Shown piece after piece: positions 29,406-38,685 of a stretch of 64,000 nt of DNA. Source of the DNA: Belnapia sp. F-4-1. Lineage in GTDB: Bacteria; Pseudomonadota; Alphaproteobacteria; Acetobacterales; Acetobacteraceae. A program made the translations under genes and the position numbers. Below the pieces are notes generated by a model. The model had not been told where the DNA came from, ran no database searches, and was given only the letters and a program-made list of their open reading frames with translations. The stretch lies in assembly GCF_000802185.1 (NCBI RefSeq), contig NZ_KN676113.1, forward strand, positions 778,581 to 842,580, given 5' to 3'. Each line of letters opens with the position of its first letter. Within the stretch, counting starts at the first letter, position 1.

Positions 29406-30806
29406 TCAGTACAGGAGGCGTGTGCGGAGGCCGACGACGAGGGCGTTGCGCCCGCCCGGCCTCTCGCTCGGCTGCCAGACATGGGTGATGACCGGCTGCA
29501 AGTCGAAGCCTGGGCGGATTTCGGCGAGGTAGGTCAGCTCGAGATTTGCCTCGAAGCTGCGGCGCGGCCGCGCGTCGTCCGAGAGCCTGGCGAGGTCGCG
29601 GTCGTAGTTGCGCACCGCCTGCGCATATTCGGCGAAGATGAAGCTCAGGCCGAAGCGGTCGTTGGGCCGTCCCGGCACGAGGTTGGCGAAGACGACCCCG
29701 CCATCGGCATAAAAGCCGATGGTGCTGCGGTCCTGCGGCGCGACCGAGACGCGCCCGAAGACCGAGACGCCCGACAGCGCATCGCCGCCCGCGGGCCGCC
29801 ACAGCTGCTGGTCGAGGATGCCATAGAGCCCCCAGGTGCCGCGGCGGCGGAGCGGCACGCCGACACTCCCCGGGTCGGCCAGCAGCGAGCCGTCCGCGGC
29901 GAAGCGCAGATCCTCGAACTGGCCCAGATGGCCCCAGCCGCCGAGCTTGAGGGTACGGGCGAGGCCGGTCGCATTCGCCTCCTGGTTCCAGCGCCACCGC
30001 GCCTCGGCGAAAAGGAGCGCCGGGTCGCGCACCCGGAAATTGGTGTTGTAGCGGTTGCGTACCTGGTCATCGACGCCGTCGCGGCCCGGCGGGCCGGTGT
30101 CGCCGTTGAAGATCGCAGCGCTCATCTCGAATCCCGGATTGGGCCTGAAGCCCAGCATCGCGCCGGGTGTCGCGAGCGGAAAGGCCGGCCCGCCGCCCGG
30201 CAAGTTGAGTGCGCTGATAGTCGGGAAGTCGCTCTGGAGGAACATCACCGACAGGTCGGAGTAGAGGAACTCCACATCGGCCGCGAGCTGGCCCGCGCGC
30301 AGCCGCACGGCGTCCCCGAACAGGCTTTGTTCCAGCCAGACCTCCGAGAGGCGGATGCGCGGCATCGCCTCGATGGCGGCGATGGTGTTCACGCCGCCCA
30401 CATAGTCGCGCCGGATGCGGCCCGAATTGTGGATGAAGAAGCCGTTCACATACCCCCGCAGCCCGGTGAGGCCCGCCAGCCGCTCGAAATCGACTTGGAG
30501 GGAGGGTTCGAAGAGGCCCTGGTTCACCCAGCCGCGCCGCTGCCCGCCGCGCACATTGCCGAGCACGTCGTTGATGTAGGACAGGCGGAACTCGATGCCC
30601 CGGTCGGAGAGCCTGCGGACGACGCCAAGGGGGTCGCCGCCGTCGGGTAGGGTATTGCGCAGGGAGGACTCGATGGGGCCGTCCGAGCGCGGGCCGCGCT
30701 CCTCGATCTGCGCCCGCGCACCGTTTCCAAGGGACGGAAGGACCAGAAGCGAAGCGGTCAGAATGGCGCGCAACAGGGCGGGTACGGTACTGCGACTGGC
30801 CGGCAT
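29406..30806 (-). CDS. OprB-family carbohydrate-type porin
   Basis: A 466-residue outer-membrane protein. The signal peptide covers about residues 1-32. The mature part has alternating beta-strand character and ends in RNALVVGLRTRLLY, with a terminal aromatic residue as needed by the BAM machinery. GIEFRLSYINDVLGNVRGG and FFIHNSGRIRRDYVGG are typical of OprB-like porins, which let sugars or other small solutes through. It stands alone on the minus strand. On its upstream side and in the opposite direction lies a deleted gene of the same broad family. The solute is unknown. Confidence 0.85.
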   Translation of the reverse strand: MPASRSTVPALLRAILTASLLVLPSLGNGARAQIEERGPRSDGPIESSLRNTLPDGGDPLGVVRRLSDRGIEFRLSYINDVLGNVRGGQRRGWVNQGLFEPSLQVDFERLAGLTGLRGYVNGFFIHNSGRIRRDYVGGVNTIAAIEAMPRIRLSEVWLEQSLFGDAVRLRAGQLAADVEFLYSDLSVMFLQSDFPTISALNLPGGGPAFPLATPGAMLGFRPNPGFEMSAAIFNGDTGPPGRDGVDDQVRNRYNTNFRVRDPALLFAEARWRWNQEANATGLARTLKLGGWGHLGQFEDLRFAADGSLLADPGSVGVPLRRRGTWGLYGILDQQLWRPAGGDALSGVSVFGRVSVAPQDRSTIGFYADGGVVFANLVPGRPNDRFGLSFIFAEYAQAVRNYDRDLARLSDDARPRRSFEANLELTYLAEIRPGFDLQPVITHVWQPSERPGGRNALVVGLRTRLLY

Positions 30807-30880
30807 GGTCCACTTTCCAAAGCCCTGCCTGCCGGTAGATCATGCCTACCCGCGCCGGCTCAAGCCGCAGATGGTGACAC

Positions 30881-31410
30881 TTGGCGCCGGCAGGAACCTT
30901 CGATTCGCCTTACCTCGGCGCGGGCAGCCTGAGCGCGGCCCCCAATGCGCGGAATACGCTCTCGACCGACCTCCTGCTTGGGCGGCGGCTCTGGCGCGGA
31001 GCGAAGGTGATCGTCGATGCCTCGGTCACCCGTTGCTTCGGCCTGTCCAACTCCACCGGCGCCGCCTTTCCGAACAACGAGGCCTTCCGCCAGACCATCG
31101 CCCTCTCCGGCAATACCGTGCCGGATGACGAGGACTCGCTGGGCTTCAACGAGCCGATGTTGCGAGGGCGGCTGACGCTCAGCAACGGCGAATTCTCGGT
31201 TTGGGGCATCTTCGACAACAATCCCTCCGCCCATGACGCGCGGACCCAGTTCACCAACTGGGCCCTGGTCGGGGCCGGGGCCTTCGACTTCTCGGCCGAT
31301 GCGCAGGGCTGGGCCTGGCGCTCGACTACCAGCTGATCGCCAACCCGGCCTACAACGCCGATCGGGGGCTGATGAACGTCTTCGCCCTCCGCACCAGTAT
31401 TGCCTTCTGA
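30881..31410 (+). pseudogene. Internally deleted OprB-like porin pseudogene
   Basis: The plus strand shows a porin body without a signal peptide: FDSPYLGAGSLSAAPNARNT, LLLGRRLWRGAKVIVDASVT, CFGLSNSTGAAFPNNEAFR and DNNPSAHDARTQFTNWALVG. This frame stops near 31336. In another frame the DNA then reads LDYQLIANPAYNADRGLMNV and ends FALRTSIAF at the TGA 31408-31410, the normal porin C-terminus. The 5' end, part of the interior and one frame are therefore lost. Compared with related porins of 400 or more residues, more than half is missing. Confidence 0.75.
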
Positions 31411-31488
31411 ACCCGCCCATGGGCGATGGCTGATCTGCACATTGCGCGGGTAGTAATGCCGCGCGCTCCAACCCATACCACGACGATC

Positions 31489-32547
31489 ATGCGTGACATG
31501 CCCGAATTGCCAGTGGACGACCCAGCCATCCGCCTTGCCGGCCTCAGCAAGCGCTTCGCCACGGGCGGGACGCTGGCGCTGGCCGAGGTCTCGCTCGAGG
31601 TGCGCAGCGGCGAGATCTTCGGCATCGTCGGCCGATCCGGCGCCGGCAAGTCGACCCTGGTGCGAACCGTCAACCTGCTGGAGCGCCCGGACGCCGGCGC
31701 CGTCACCGTGCTCGGCCAGGACCTGCTCGGCCTCGACGCGGCGGCGCTGCGGAAGGCCCGGCGCGGGATTGGCATGGTGTTCCAGCATTTCAACCTGCAC
31801 CACCGCCGGACGGTCGCCGAGAATATCGCCTTTCCGCTTGAGGTCGCCGGCATGCCCCACGCCGAGCGCGCCGCCCGCGTCGCCGAGCTGCTGCCCCTCG
31901 TCGGGCTGGAGGCGAAGCGGGATGCCTATCCGGCCCAGCTCTCGGGGGGGCAGAAGCAGCGCGTTGGCATTGCCCGGGCGCTCGCCAGCCGCCCGCGCAT
32001 CCTGCTCTGCGACGAGGCGACCAGCGCGCTCGACCCGGAAACGACGGCCGAGATCCTCGCCCTGATCCGCGACCTGCGCGACCGCTTGCAGCTCACCGTG
32101 CTGCTCATCACCCATGAGATGGCGGTGGTGAAGTCGATCTGCGACCGCGTCGCGGTGATGGAGGCCGGGCGCGTCATCGAGCAGGGGCCGGTGCTCGAGG
32201 TCTTCACCCGTCCGAGGCAGCCCACCACGCGCCGCTTCGTGGCCGAGGTGATCGGCCATGGCGTGCCGTCCGAGACGCTCGCCCGCCTGCCCGCGCCAAG
32301 ACCGGGCGAGGCGCGGCGGCTGGTGCAGGTGCTCTTCCTCGGCCCGCACAGCACCCGCGCCGTCATCAGCGAGGCGAGCCGGGACTTCGGCATCGACCTC
32401 GACATCGCCGCCGGCCGCATCGACAGCATCGCCGGCGAACCCTTCGGCGTGATGGCGCTCGCCGCCTATGGCCCTGCCGAAGCGCTGGAGGCGGCCTTTG
32501 CCTGGATGCGGGGCCTGGGCCTCGTCATCGAGGAGATCGCGGCATGA
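31489..32547 (+). CDS. metN: Methionine ABC transporter ATPase
   Basis: A 352-residue ATPase of the MetNIQ importer. Walker A is GRSGAGKST, the signature motif LSGGQKQRVGIARAL and Walker B ILLCDEATSALD. The C-terminal NIL domain (about residues 270-350, RLVQVLFLGPHSTRAVISE) binds methionine and shuts the importer when the cell is replete. The start is uncertain: ATG 31489 or ATG 31498 both lack a clear ribosome site. The stop overlaps the metI start (ATGA). No SAM riboswitch was recognised upstream, although the gap to the porin pseudogene is only about 80 bases. Confidence 0.94.
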   Translation: MRDMPELPVDDPAIRLAGLSKRFATGGTLALAEVSLEVRSGEIFGIVGRSGAGKSTLVRTVNLLERPDAGAVTVLGQDLLGLDAAALRKARRGIGMVFQHFNLHHRRTVAENIAFPLEVAGMPHAERAARVAELLPLVGLEAKRDAYPAQLSGGQKQRVGIARALASRPRILLCDEATSALDPETTAEILALIRDLRDRLQLTVLLITHEMAVVKSICDRVAVMEAGRVIEQGPVLEVFTRPRQPTTRRFVAEVIGHGVPSETLARLPAPRPGEARRLVQVLFLGPHSTRAVISEASRDFGIDLDIAAGRIDSIAGEPFGVMALAAYGPAEALEAAFAWMRGLGLVIEEIAA

Positions 32548-33206
32548 GCTGGCTCACCCCCATGATGCAGGACCTGCTGATCGAGGCGCTAGGCCAGACC
32601 CTCGTCATGGTTGGCGTCAGCACGGTGCTCGCCATCGCCTTCGGCCTGCCGCTCGCCCTGCTGCTGCATGTGACCGGGCCGAATGGCCTCACCCCGCGGC
32701 CCTGGCTGAACCGGCCGCTCGGCCTCGTCGTCAATGCCGCGCGCTCGACGCCCTTCATCATCCTGATGGTGGCCATCGTGCCCTTCACGCGCCTCGTCGC
32801 CGGCACCTCCATCGGCACCGGAGCGGCGATCGTGCCGCTGGCGCTGGCTGCGACGGCCTTCCTTGCCCGGCTCTTCGAGAATGCGCTGCGCGAGGTCGAT
32901 CCCGGCGTGGTCGAGGCGGCGCTGGCCATGGGCGCCTCGCGCGGTCAGATCGTCTGGAAGGTGCTGGTGCCCGAGGCACTGCCGGGGCTCGTCGCCGCCG
33001 TCACCGTGGCGCTGGTCTCGCTCGTCGGCTTCTCTGCCATGGCGGGGGCGATCGGCGGCGGCGGGCTCGGCGACCTCGGCATCCGCTTCGGCTACCAGCG
33101 CTTCATGCCGGAAGTGATGGCGAGCGTCGTCCTCATTCTCATCCTGCTGGTGCAGGGCCTGCAATCCATCGGGGACTGGCTGGTGCGCCGGCTCTCCCAC
33201 CGCTGA
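32544..33206 (+). CDS. metI: Methionine ABC transporter permease
   Basis: A 220-residue inner-membrane protein with about five transmembrane helices. The EAA-type coupling loop is EAALAMGASRGQIVWKVLVP near residues 130-150. The length matches MetI. It pairs with MetN and MetQ to import methionine. It starts inside the metN stop codon and ends 16 bases before metQ, so the three genes form one operon. Confidence 0.95.
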   Translation: MSWLTPMMQDLLIEALGQTLVMVGVSTVLAIAFGLPLALLLHVTGPNGLTPRPWLNRPLGLVVNAARSTPFIILMVAIVPFTRLVAGTSIGTGAAIVPLALAATAFLARLFENALREVDPGVVEAALAMGASRGQIVWKVLVPEALPGLVAAVTVALVSLVGFSAMAGAIGGGGLGDLGIRFGYQRFMPEVMASVVLILILLVQGLQSIGDWLVRRLSHR

Positions 33207-33222
33207 CGGAGTACCCCCTCGC

Positions 33223-34020
33223 ATGATCCGCCGCCGCCCGCTGCTGCTCGCCGCCCTCGCCGCGCCGTCCCTGGCTTACGCCCAGGAGATCGGCAGCGCC
33301 GCCCGTCCCATCCGCATCGGCGCGACGGCCGGGCCGCATGCCCAGGTGCTGGAGAAGGTGAAGGAGATCGCCGCGCGCGACGGCCTTGTCCTGCGGATCA
33401 CCGAGTTCCAGGACTACATCCAGCCGAATGCGGCGCTGGCGGCGGGCGACCTCGATGCCAACAGCTATCAGCACCAGCCCTTCCTCGACCAGCAGGTGAA
33501 GGATCGCGGCCTGGCGCTGGTCGGCGTCGGCAAGACGCTGATCTTCCCGCTCGGCGTCTATTCGCGGCGGATCAAGGCGCTGTCGGAGCTGCCGCAGGGC
33601 GGGCGCGTCGCCATCCCGAACGACCCGACCAATGGCGGCCGCGCCCTGGTGCTGCTGGCCTCCAGGGGCGCCTTCGGCCTGCGCCCGGGCAGCGACTTCC
33701 GCGCGACTGTCGCCGACATCACCGAGAACCCGCGCCGGCTGCGCATCCTGGAGCTGGAGGCGGCGCAGTTGCCGCGCGTATTGCAGGAGGTGGATGCGGC
33801 GGCCATCAATACCAATTTCGCCGTCCCCGCCGGGCTCAACCCGGTGAAGGACGCGATCGCGCTGGAGAGCGGCGACAGCCCCTATGCCAACCTCATCGTC
33901 GTGCGGCGACAGGACGAGGCCGCGCCCTGGGTGCGGCGCCTGGTCGCGGCCTACCAGACGCAGGAGGTGAAGGACTTCGTCGCCGCCACCTTCCAGGGCG
34001 CGGTGGTACCCGCTTTCTGA
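33223..34020 (+). CDS. metQ: Methionine-binding protein of the ABC importer
   Basis: A 265-residue periplasmic binding protein of the NlpA/MetQ family. A signal peptide (IRRRPLLLAALAAPSLAYAQ) is seen without a lipobox cysteine, so it is probably soluble and not a lipoprotein. ALAAGDLDANSYQHQPFLDQ and AINTNFAVPAGLNP are family hallmarks that line the ligand site. It binds methionine and hands it to MetI. It is the last gene of metNIQ. The convergent cyclase gene ends 10 bases further on. Confidence 0.94.
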   Translation: MIRRRPLLLAALAAPSLAYAQEIGSAARPIRIGATAGPHAQVLEKVKEIAARDGLVLRITEFQDYIQPNAALAAGDLDANSYQHQPFLDQQVKDRGLALVGVGKTLIFPLGVYSRRIKALSELPQGGRVAIPNDPTNGGRALVLLASRGAFGLRPGSDFRATVADITENPRRLRILELEAAQLPRVLQEVDAAAINTNFAVPAGLNPVKDAIALESGDSPYANLIVVRRQDEAAPWVRRLVAAYQTQEVKDFVAATFQGAVVPAF

Positions 34021-34029
34021 GAGCGTCCG

Positions 34030-35931
34030 TCAGGCGACGGTGACGGGGCCGAGCGGGTCGATCTGGGGCGCGCGCATGACGCGGTTCCGCCCGTCCTGCT
34101 TGGCCCGGTAGAGTGCCTGGTCCGCCGCCTCGACCAGCGCCTCCGGCCCGCGGGCGATGCGGCAGGAGGCTGGCTGCATGCCGGCCAGCCCGACGCTGAC
34201 GGTGACGACGCCGCATTCGAGGCCGCGGCTGGCATGTGGCAGGCCGAGCGCCTCGACCTCATAGCGCAACCGTTCGGCGACGGCCTCGGCGCCCTCGGCA
34301 TCGGTCTCCGGCAGCAGCACGACGAATTCCTCGCCGCCATAGCGGGCGACGAGGTCGCCGGCCCGGCGGATCGTCGCTCCGACGGTGGCCGCGACCACCC
34401 GGAGGCAGGCATCGCCGCCCTGATGGCCGTAATGGTCGTTGTAGGACTTGAACCGGTCCACATCGACCATGATGAGGGCGATCGGCAGCCCCGCCTGCAT
34501 GCAGCGCGCCCATTCCTGCCCGAGCGCCTCGTCGAAGGCGCGGCGGTTGGCGACGCCCGTCAGCGCATCGAACCGTGCCAGGCGGGCGAGCTGGGTCTCG
34601 AGCGCCTTTCGCTCGGTGATGTCGCGGGCCACGGCGACCACGCCATCCAGCGCGCCGCTCGCCTCGTCCTTCACCACCTTCAGCGTCGCTTCCAGCCAGA
34701 TCTCCGTCCCGTCGGCCCGCCAGCTCCGGTAGGTGATCATCGCCTCTTCCGTCTCGCGGGTGCGCAATCGGGCGATCTCGGTGCGCACCGCCGGCATGTC
34801 CTCGGGGTGGATGTCCTCCGTCGCCGGACGGCCGATCAGTTGCGCCGGGTCTCGCCCGATCAGGCGGAGCGCGGAGGGCGAGACATAGCGGCGGATGCCG
34901 TCCGAGCCGATGCGGGAGACGATGTCACTGGTATTCTCGGCCAGCAGGCGGAATTCCGCCTCGCTCTGCCGCGCCGCATTCTCCGCCGCCTGGCGCCGGC
35001 CGAGCTCAAGCCGCAGCCGCCATAGGGCGGCGAGCAGCGCCGTGACCAGCACCAGCGTCGTCCCGCCGATGACGAAGGCCCGCGGCCGCCATTCGGCCTC
35101 GATGGCTTCGATCGAAATACCGAGATTGAGGATCAGCGGCAGGCCCTCGATGCGCTTGAACACGTAGAAGCGCTCGACCTTGTCGCGGCCGGAGATGCTT
35201 CGGTAATGCCCCTCGGCCGCGTTCGGGATGGCGCGGAAGGCGGTGCCCTGGCTGAGATCCTGGCCGATCAGCCCCGGCTCCTCGGGCATGCGCATCAGGA
35301 CGATGCCGTCCTGGCGCAACAGGGTGATCCGCCCGCCGGGGTCGAGGGCGAGGCTGCCGAAGATGTCCCTGAAGTAGTCGAGCTTCAGCGCGGCGACCAC
35401 GACCCCGCCAAGGCTGCCATCCGGGCGGTTCCAGCGGCGGCTGAGGGCCAGCCGCCATTCTCCGCTGCTCCGTCCGATGAAGGCCCGGCTGAGGAAGAGC
35501 CCGGCTTCGGGACCGGCTTGATGCACTCTGAAATAGTCCCGGTCGGCCATGCTGAGTCCCTGCAGGCCGATGCCGCCGGTATCGCTCACCACCACGCCCT
35601 CGGCATCGAGCACCATGACCGAGCCGAGATGCCGCGCCGTGGCCGCACGATCGAAGACGGGGGTGTGGAGCAGGCGCTCGCGATAGACGCCCTGGTCCTG
35701 CTGCAGCCGCTCGGCGACGTCGAGCAGGGCGAGGTCGAGCGTGCCGAGGGTGCGGGCGATGTCCTGGCCGACCGCGCGGTTGAGGTTCAGCGCCGCCTCG
35801 GTCGCCTCGGCCCAGCGATCGGAGCGCATCTCCAGGATGACGGCGATGGCAAGCACGCAGAAGCCCAGCACCACGAGCAGGCTGAGAGCGGCAGTCCACC
35901 CGCTTCGCATGACCTCCCGGACCGACCGCAT
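34030..35931 (-). CDS. Membrane diguanylate cyclase with sensor and PAS domains
   Basis: A 633-residue protein. It has one membrane helix (about 11-32), a periplasmic Cache-like sensor (about 35-285), a second helix (about 288-310), a PAS domain (about 335-455) and a GGDEF domain. The active-site motif is intact as GGEEF (532-536), and the inhibitory RxxD site is present as RAGD (523-526). It should make cyclic di-GMP in response to an external ligand. ATG 35931 has a GGGGGGATGG ribosome-like site; ATG 35940 directly follows that run and is the alternative. Longer frames would read through the tRNA gene. It is monocistronic. Confidence 0.93.
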   Translation of the reverse strand: MRSVREVMRSGWTAALSLLVVLGFCVLAIAVILEMRSDRWAEATEAALNLNRAVGQDIARTLGTLDLALLDVAERLQQDQGVYRERLLHTPVFDRAATARHLGSVMVLDAEGVVVSDTGGIGLQGLSMADRDYFRVHQAGPEAGLFLSRAFIGRSSGEWRLALSRRWNRPDGSLGGVVVAALKLDYFRDIFGSLALDPGGRITLLRQDGIVLMRMPEEPGLIGQDLSQGTAFRAIPNAAEGHYRSISGRDKVERFYVFKRIEGLPLILNLGISIEAIEAEWRPRAFVIGGTTLVLVTALLAALWRLRLELGRRQAAENAARQSEAEFRLLAENTSDIVSRIGSDGIRRYVSPSALRLIGRDPAQLIGRPATEDIHPEDMPAVRTEIARLRTRETEEAMITYRSWRADGTEIWLEATLKVVKDEASGALDGVVAVARDITERKALETQLARLARFDALTGVANRRAFDEALGQEWARCMQAGLPIALIMVDVDRFKSYNDHYGHQGGDACLRVVAATVGATIRRAGDLVARYGGEEFVVLLPETDAEGAEAVAERLRYEVEALGLPHASRGLECGVVTVSVGLAGMQPASCRIARGPEALVEAADQALYRAKQDGRNRVMRAPQIDPLGPVTVA

Positions 35932-36000
35932 CGACACCATCCCCCCGGACCGGCATCTACACCAGCGGATAAGAAGCCGACAGGAAAATACACCGAAAAG

Positions 36001-36086
36001 TGGTAGGGGCGGCGGGATTCGAACCCGCACGGGCTCGCGCCCGAGGGATTTTAAGTCCCTTCCGGCTACCGTTTCGGCACGCCCCC
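36001..36086 (-). tRNA. tRNA-Leu (anticodon TAA)
   Basis: On the minus strand the acceptor 5' strand GGGGGCG pairs with CGCCCCT, followed by A73 and an encoded CCA (36001-36003). The anticodon loop CTTAAAA gives TAA, reading UUA. A long variable arm (CGGGCGCGAGCCCG) marks a class II tRNA. The T arm is GCGGGTTCGAATCCCGC. The first acceptor pair is G-U. In a genome this rich in GC, UUA codons should be very rare. No integrase or attachment-site duplication is seen beside it. Confidence 0.95.
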
Positions 36087-36124
36087 AATACCGCTGACGC
36101 TAGCACGTGGGAGCCGTCGAGGCA

Positions 36125-37006
36125 TCACCGCATGCAGCGGAGGAAGACGGTCGAGGGATGCGCGACTTCCCCGACCTCGGCCGCGCTGCGCAGCGCCGAG
36201 CCGGCAGTCGGCGCCAGCCGTGGCTGGATGCCGTTGCGGCGAAGGAAATCGACCACCTCGTTGCCCTTCACGGCAAAATTGACGTTCTGCGGGATGTCGC
36301 CGGTGGATTGGGCGATGCGCTGGGCATTCAGCTTGGAAACGACGACGCCCACCACATTGCCGCCGAGGTCGAGCAGCGGGCCGCCGGAATTGCCCGGCTG
36401 CACCGGCGCGCTGATCTGGAATTGCGCCTGGTTGTCGCGCAGCCCGGCCAGTGCCGAGATCTCCCCCGTGGTCAGGGTCGGGCCGGAGGAAAGCAGGCCG
36501 GCCAGCGGGAAGCCATAGGTAACGACACCCTCGCCGCGCCGCAGCTCCGGCCCGCTGCGGAAGCTGAGCACCGGGCCAGGGTCGCCGCCCTGTACGGTCA
36601 GCAGGGCGAGGTCGCGTTGCTCGTCGGTCGCGCCGACGCGGGCGGTCAGCTCCGCGCCGGTGGAGGTGCGGACGCGCATTTCGGAGCATTGCCGCGCCAC
36701 ATGATGGTTGGTGAGGATGCGGGAGGGCGCGACGACGAAGCCGGTGCCGGAGGAGACGGCGCGCGGTCCGCCCGGCGCCGCGCCGAATGGCCCGCTGCCA
36801 GGGGGCAGGGGTGGCGGCTTGCCGCCCGGCACTGCGGCGACGGCCGGGCCCGACGGGGCAGGCGAAGCACCGAGCGGCGGCGGCTTGCCGCCCGGCTCCG
36901 CCGGCGCCGGATTCACCCCGAGCGGCGGCGGCTTGCCTTGCGACCAGGCCGGGCCGAACCCGGCGGCGATCAGGCAGATTGCAACGGGCAGCACGAGCTT
37001 GCGCAT
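36125..37006 (-). CDS. HtrA-like serine protease without PDZ domain
   Basis: A 293-residue exported trypsin-fold protease. After the signal peptide (1-22) comes a linker with three GKPPPL repeats (about 24-70), then the catalytic domain. The triad is intact: H102 in TNHHV, D132 in RDLALL and S207 in GNSGGP. No PDZ domain follows; the protein ends about 85 residues after the serine with the C-terminal STVFLRCMR. It is related to the single-domain trypsin-like HtrA group. Target proteins are unknown. ATG 37006 is chosen as it directly starts the signal peptide. tRNA-Leu lies just beyond its 3' end. Confidence 0.88.
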   Translation of the reverse strand: MRKLVLPVAICLIAAGFGPAWSQGKPPPLGVNPAPAEPGGKPPPLGASPAPSGPAVAAVPGGKPPPLPPGSGPFGAAPGGPRAVSSGTGFVVAPSRILTNHHVARQCSEMRVRTSTGAELTARVGATDEQRDLALLTVQGGDPGPVLSFRSGPELRRGEGVVTYGFPLAGLLSSGPTLTTGEISALAGLRDNQAQFQISAPVQPGNSGGPLLDLGGNVVGVVVSKLNAQRIAQSTGDIPQNVNFAVKGNEVVDFLRRNGIQPRLAPTAGSALRSAAEVGEVAHPSTVFLRCMR

Positions 37007-37070
37007 GGCGCGAGCCTGCCGCTGGCCGGTGGGTCGGGTCAACATCACAACATCTGCCCCTGGGTTACGC

Positions 37071-37838
37071 TCAGAGCAGCCCCTCCCGCCGGAGGGAAAC
37101 CTGCCGCCCGTTGCCGATGATCAGATGGTCATGCAGTTGGATGTCGAAAACGGCGGCGGCCGCCTTGATCTCCGCGGTCATCTGCAAATCGGCGCGCGAG
37201 GGGGTCGGGTCGCCCGAAGGGTGGTTGTGAACCAGGACCAGCGCCGTCGCCTGCAGCTCCAGCGCGCGCCTCACCACCTCGCGCGGATAGACCGGGCTGT
37301 GGTTCACCGTGCCGCGGCCCTGCACCTCGTCGGCGATCAGCCGGTTGCGGGCGTCGAGGAAGAGCACATGCACCTCCTCCACCCGCGCCCGGGCGAGGCT
37401 GGCGGCAAGGTAGTCGAGCAGCCGCTCCCAGGAGTTCAGCAACGGACGGTCCAGCAACTCGGCCCGTGCCAGGCGAAGGGCGGCGGCCTGCACCGTCTTC
37501 AGCGCGGCGGCACCGGCTTCCTTCACCCCCTCGACCTGGCAGAGCTCGGCGGCCGGCGCGGCGATGGCATTGGCGAAGCTGCCGAAGCGGGCCATCAGCG
37601 CGCGGGCGACCGGCTTGGTGTCCTGCCGCGGCAGGGCGAGGAAGAGCACCATCTCCAGCAGCTCGTAATCGGCGAGCGCCTCGGGCCCGGCGGTGAGCAG
37701 GCGCTGGCGCATGCGGGCGCGGTGGCCGAGATGGCCGGGCGGCTCGGCCCCCGGCATCTCGAGCGGCAGCGCCAGCAGCCCCGTATCGGCGAAGCCCTTC
37801 GCTTTCCCGCCCCTCGGCATCCCTGGCCCCATCTGCAT
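37071..37838 (-). CDS. radC: RadC/JAB-domain protein
   Basis: A 255-residue RadC-family protein. The N-terminal helix-hairpin-helix-like region precedes a JAMM metalloprotease-type domain with the complete motif HNHPSGDPTPSRAD (HxH, seven residues, S, two, D) and an upstream glutamate (EEVHVLFLDARN). Despite its name, family members are not proven repair proteins; some are linked to mobile elements, but here the gene sits with housekeeping map and looks chromosomal. It is read leftward, 40 bases downstream of map. Confidence 0.93.
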   Translation of the reverse strand: MQMGPGMPRGGKAKGFADTGLLALPLEMPGAEPPGHLGHRARMRQRLLTAGPEALADYELLEMVLFLALPRQDTKPVARALMARFGSFANAIAAPAAELCQVEGVKEAGAAALKTVQAAALRLARAELLDRPLLNSWERLLDYLAASLARARVEEVHVLFLDARNRLIADEVQGRGTVNHSPVYPREVVRRALELQATALVLVHNHPSGDPTPSRADLQMTAEIKAAAAVFDIQLHDHLIIGNGRQVSLRREGLL

Positions 37839-37878
37839 GGGGCCAGACTACACGATACTTTATCGGAACGAAAAGCCG

Positions 37879-38685
37879 CTAGACCTCGTAGGGCGGCTTG
37901 TGCAGACCGGCGGGGGAGAAGGTGAAGACCTCCGCCCCCGTCTCGGTGACGCCGATCATGTGCTCGAACTGGGCGGAAAGGCTGCGGTCCCGCGTCACCG
38001 CCGTCCAGCCATCGTCGAGGATCTTCACCTCCGGCCGGCCGGCGTTCACCATCGGCTCGATGGTGAAGAACATGCCGGGGCGGAGCACCGGCCCCTCGCC
38101 GGGGCGGCCGAAATGCAGCACGTTCGGCGGCTCGTGGAAGCGCCGGCCGATGCCATGGCCGCAGAAATCCCGCACCACGGCGAAGCGGTTGCGCTCCACG
38201 AAGCTCTGGATGGCGTGGCCGATATCGCCGAGCGTCGCGCCGGGCTTCACCACCTCGATGCCGCGCATCAGCGACTCATAGGTGACGTCGAGCAGCAGCC
38301 GCGCCTTGGTCGAGGCGGTGCCGGCGACATACATCCGGCTGGTGTCGCCATGCCAGCCATCGAGGATAACGGTGACGTCGATATTCACCACATCGCCGTC
38401 CATCAGCACCCGCTCGCCGGGGATGCCGTGGCAGACCACATGGTTGATCGAGGTGCAGATCGACTTCGGATAGCCGCGATAGCCGAGCGGCGCCGGCACC
38501 GCGCCCTTCGACAGGATGTGCTCGTGGCAGATCCGGTCCAGCTCGGCGGTGGAGACGCCAGGCCGCACATGCGGGGTGATGAGGTCGAGCGTCTCCGCGG
38601 CCAGCTGGCCGGCCCGCCGCATGCCCGCGAAGTCATCGACGGAATGAAGGGTGATGCGGCGCGCGTCGCCGCCCTGCTGGTCCAT
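37879..38685 (-). CDS. map: Methionine aminopeptidase type I
   Basis: A 268-residue metalloenzyme that removes the first methionine from nascent proteins. The pita-bread fold residues are visible: the histidine in NHVVCHGIPG, the first aspartate ligand in GDVVNIDVTV, the next in GWHGDTSRMY, the histidine in CGHGIGRRFHEPP, and glutamates in FFTIEPM and QFEHMIGV. ATG 38685 gives the usual length. It lies upstream of radC in the same direction. Confidence 0.96.
   Translation of the reverse strand: MDQQGGDARRITLHSVDDFAGMRRAGQLAAETLDLITPHVRPGVSTAELDRICHEHILSKGAVPAPLGYRGYPKSICTSINHVVCHGIPGERVLMDGDVVNIDVTVILDGWHGDTSRMYVAGTASTKARLLLDVTYESLMRGIEVVKPGATLGDIGHAIQSFVERNRFAVVRDFCGHGIGRRFHEPPNVLHFGRPGEGPVLRPGMFFTIEPMVNAGRPEVKILDDGWTAVTRDRSLSAQFEHMIGVTETGAEVFTFSPAGLHKPPYEV

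Noticed and set aside
31411-31488. SAM riboswitch before metNIQ
   Set aside because: The leader is only about 80 bases and shows none of the conserved SAM-II or SAM-I elements that I could recognise.
35932-36030. N-terminal extension of the diguanylate cyclase through the tRNA gene
   Set aside because: It would translate part of tRNA-Leu. A good start with a ribosome-like site exists at 35931.
36001-36086. tRNA-Leu as an attachment site for an integrated element
   Set aside because: No integrase, no displaced tRNA end and no element-like genes are found on either side; both neighbours are ordinary chromosomal genes.
37071-37838. radC as a sign of a mobile element
   Set aside because: Some RadC genes belong to mobile elements, but this one sits with map in a housekeeping context and has the chromosomal length.
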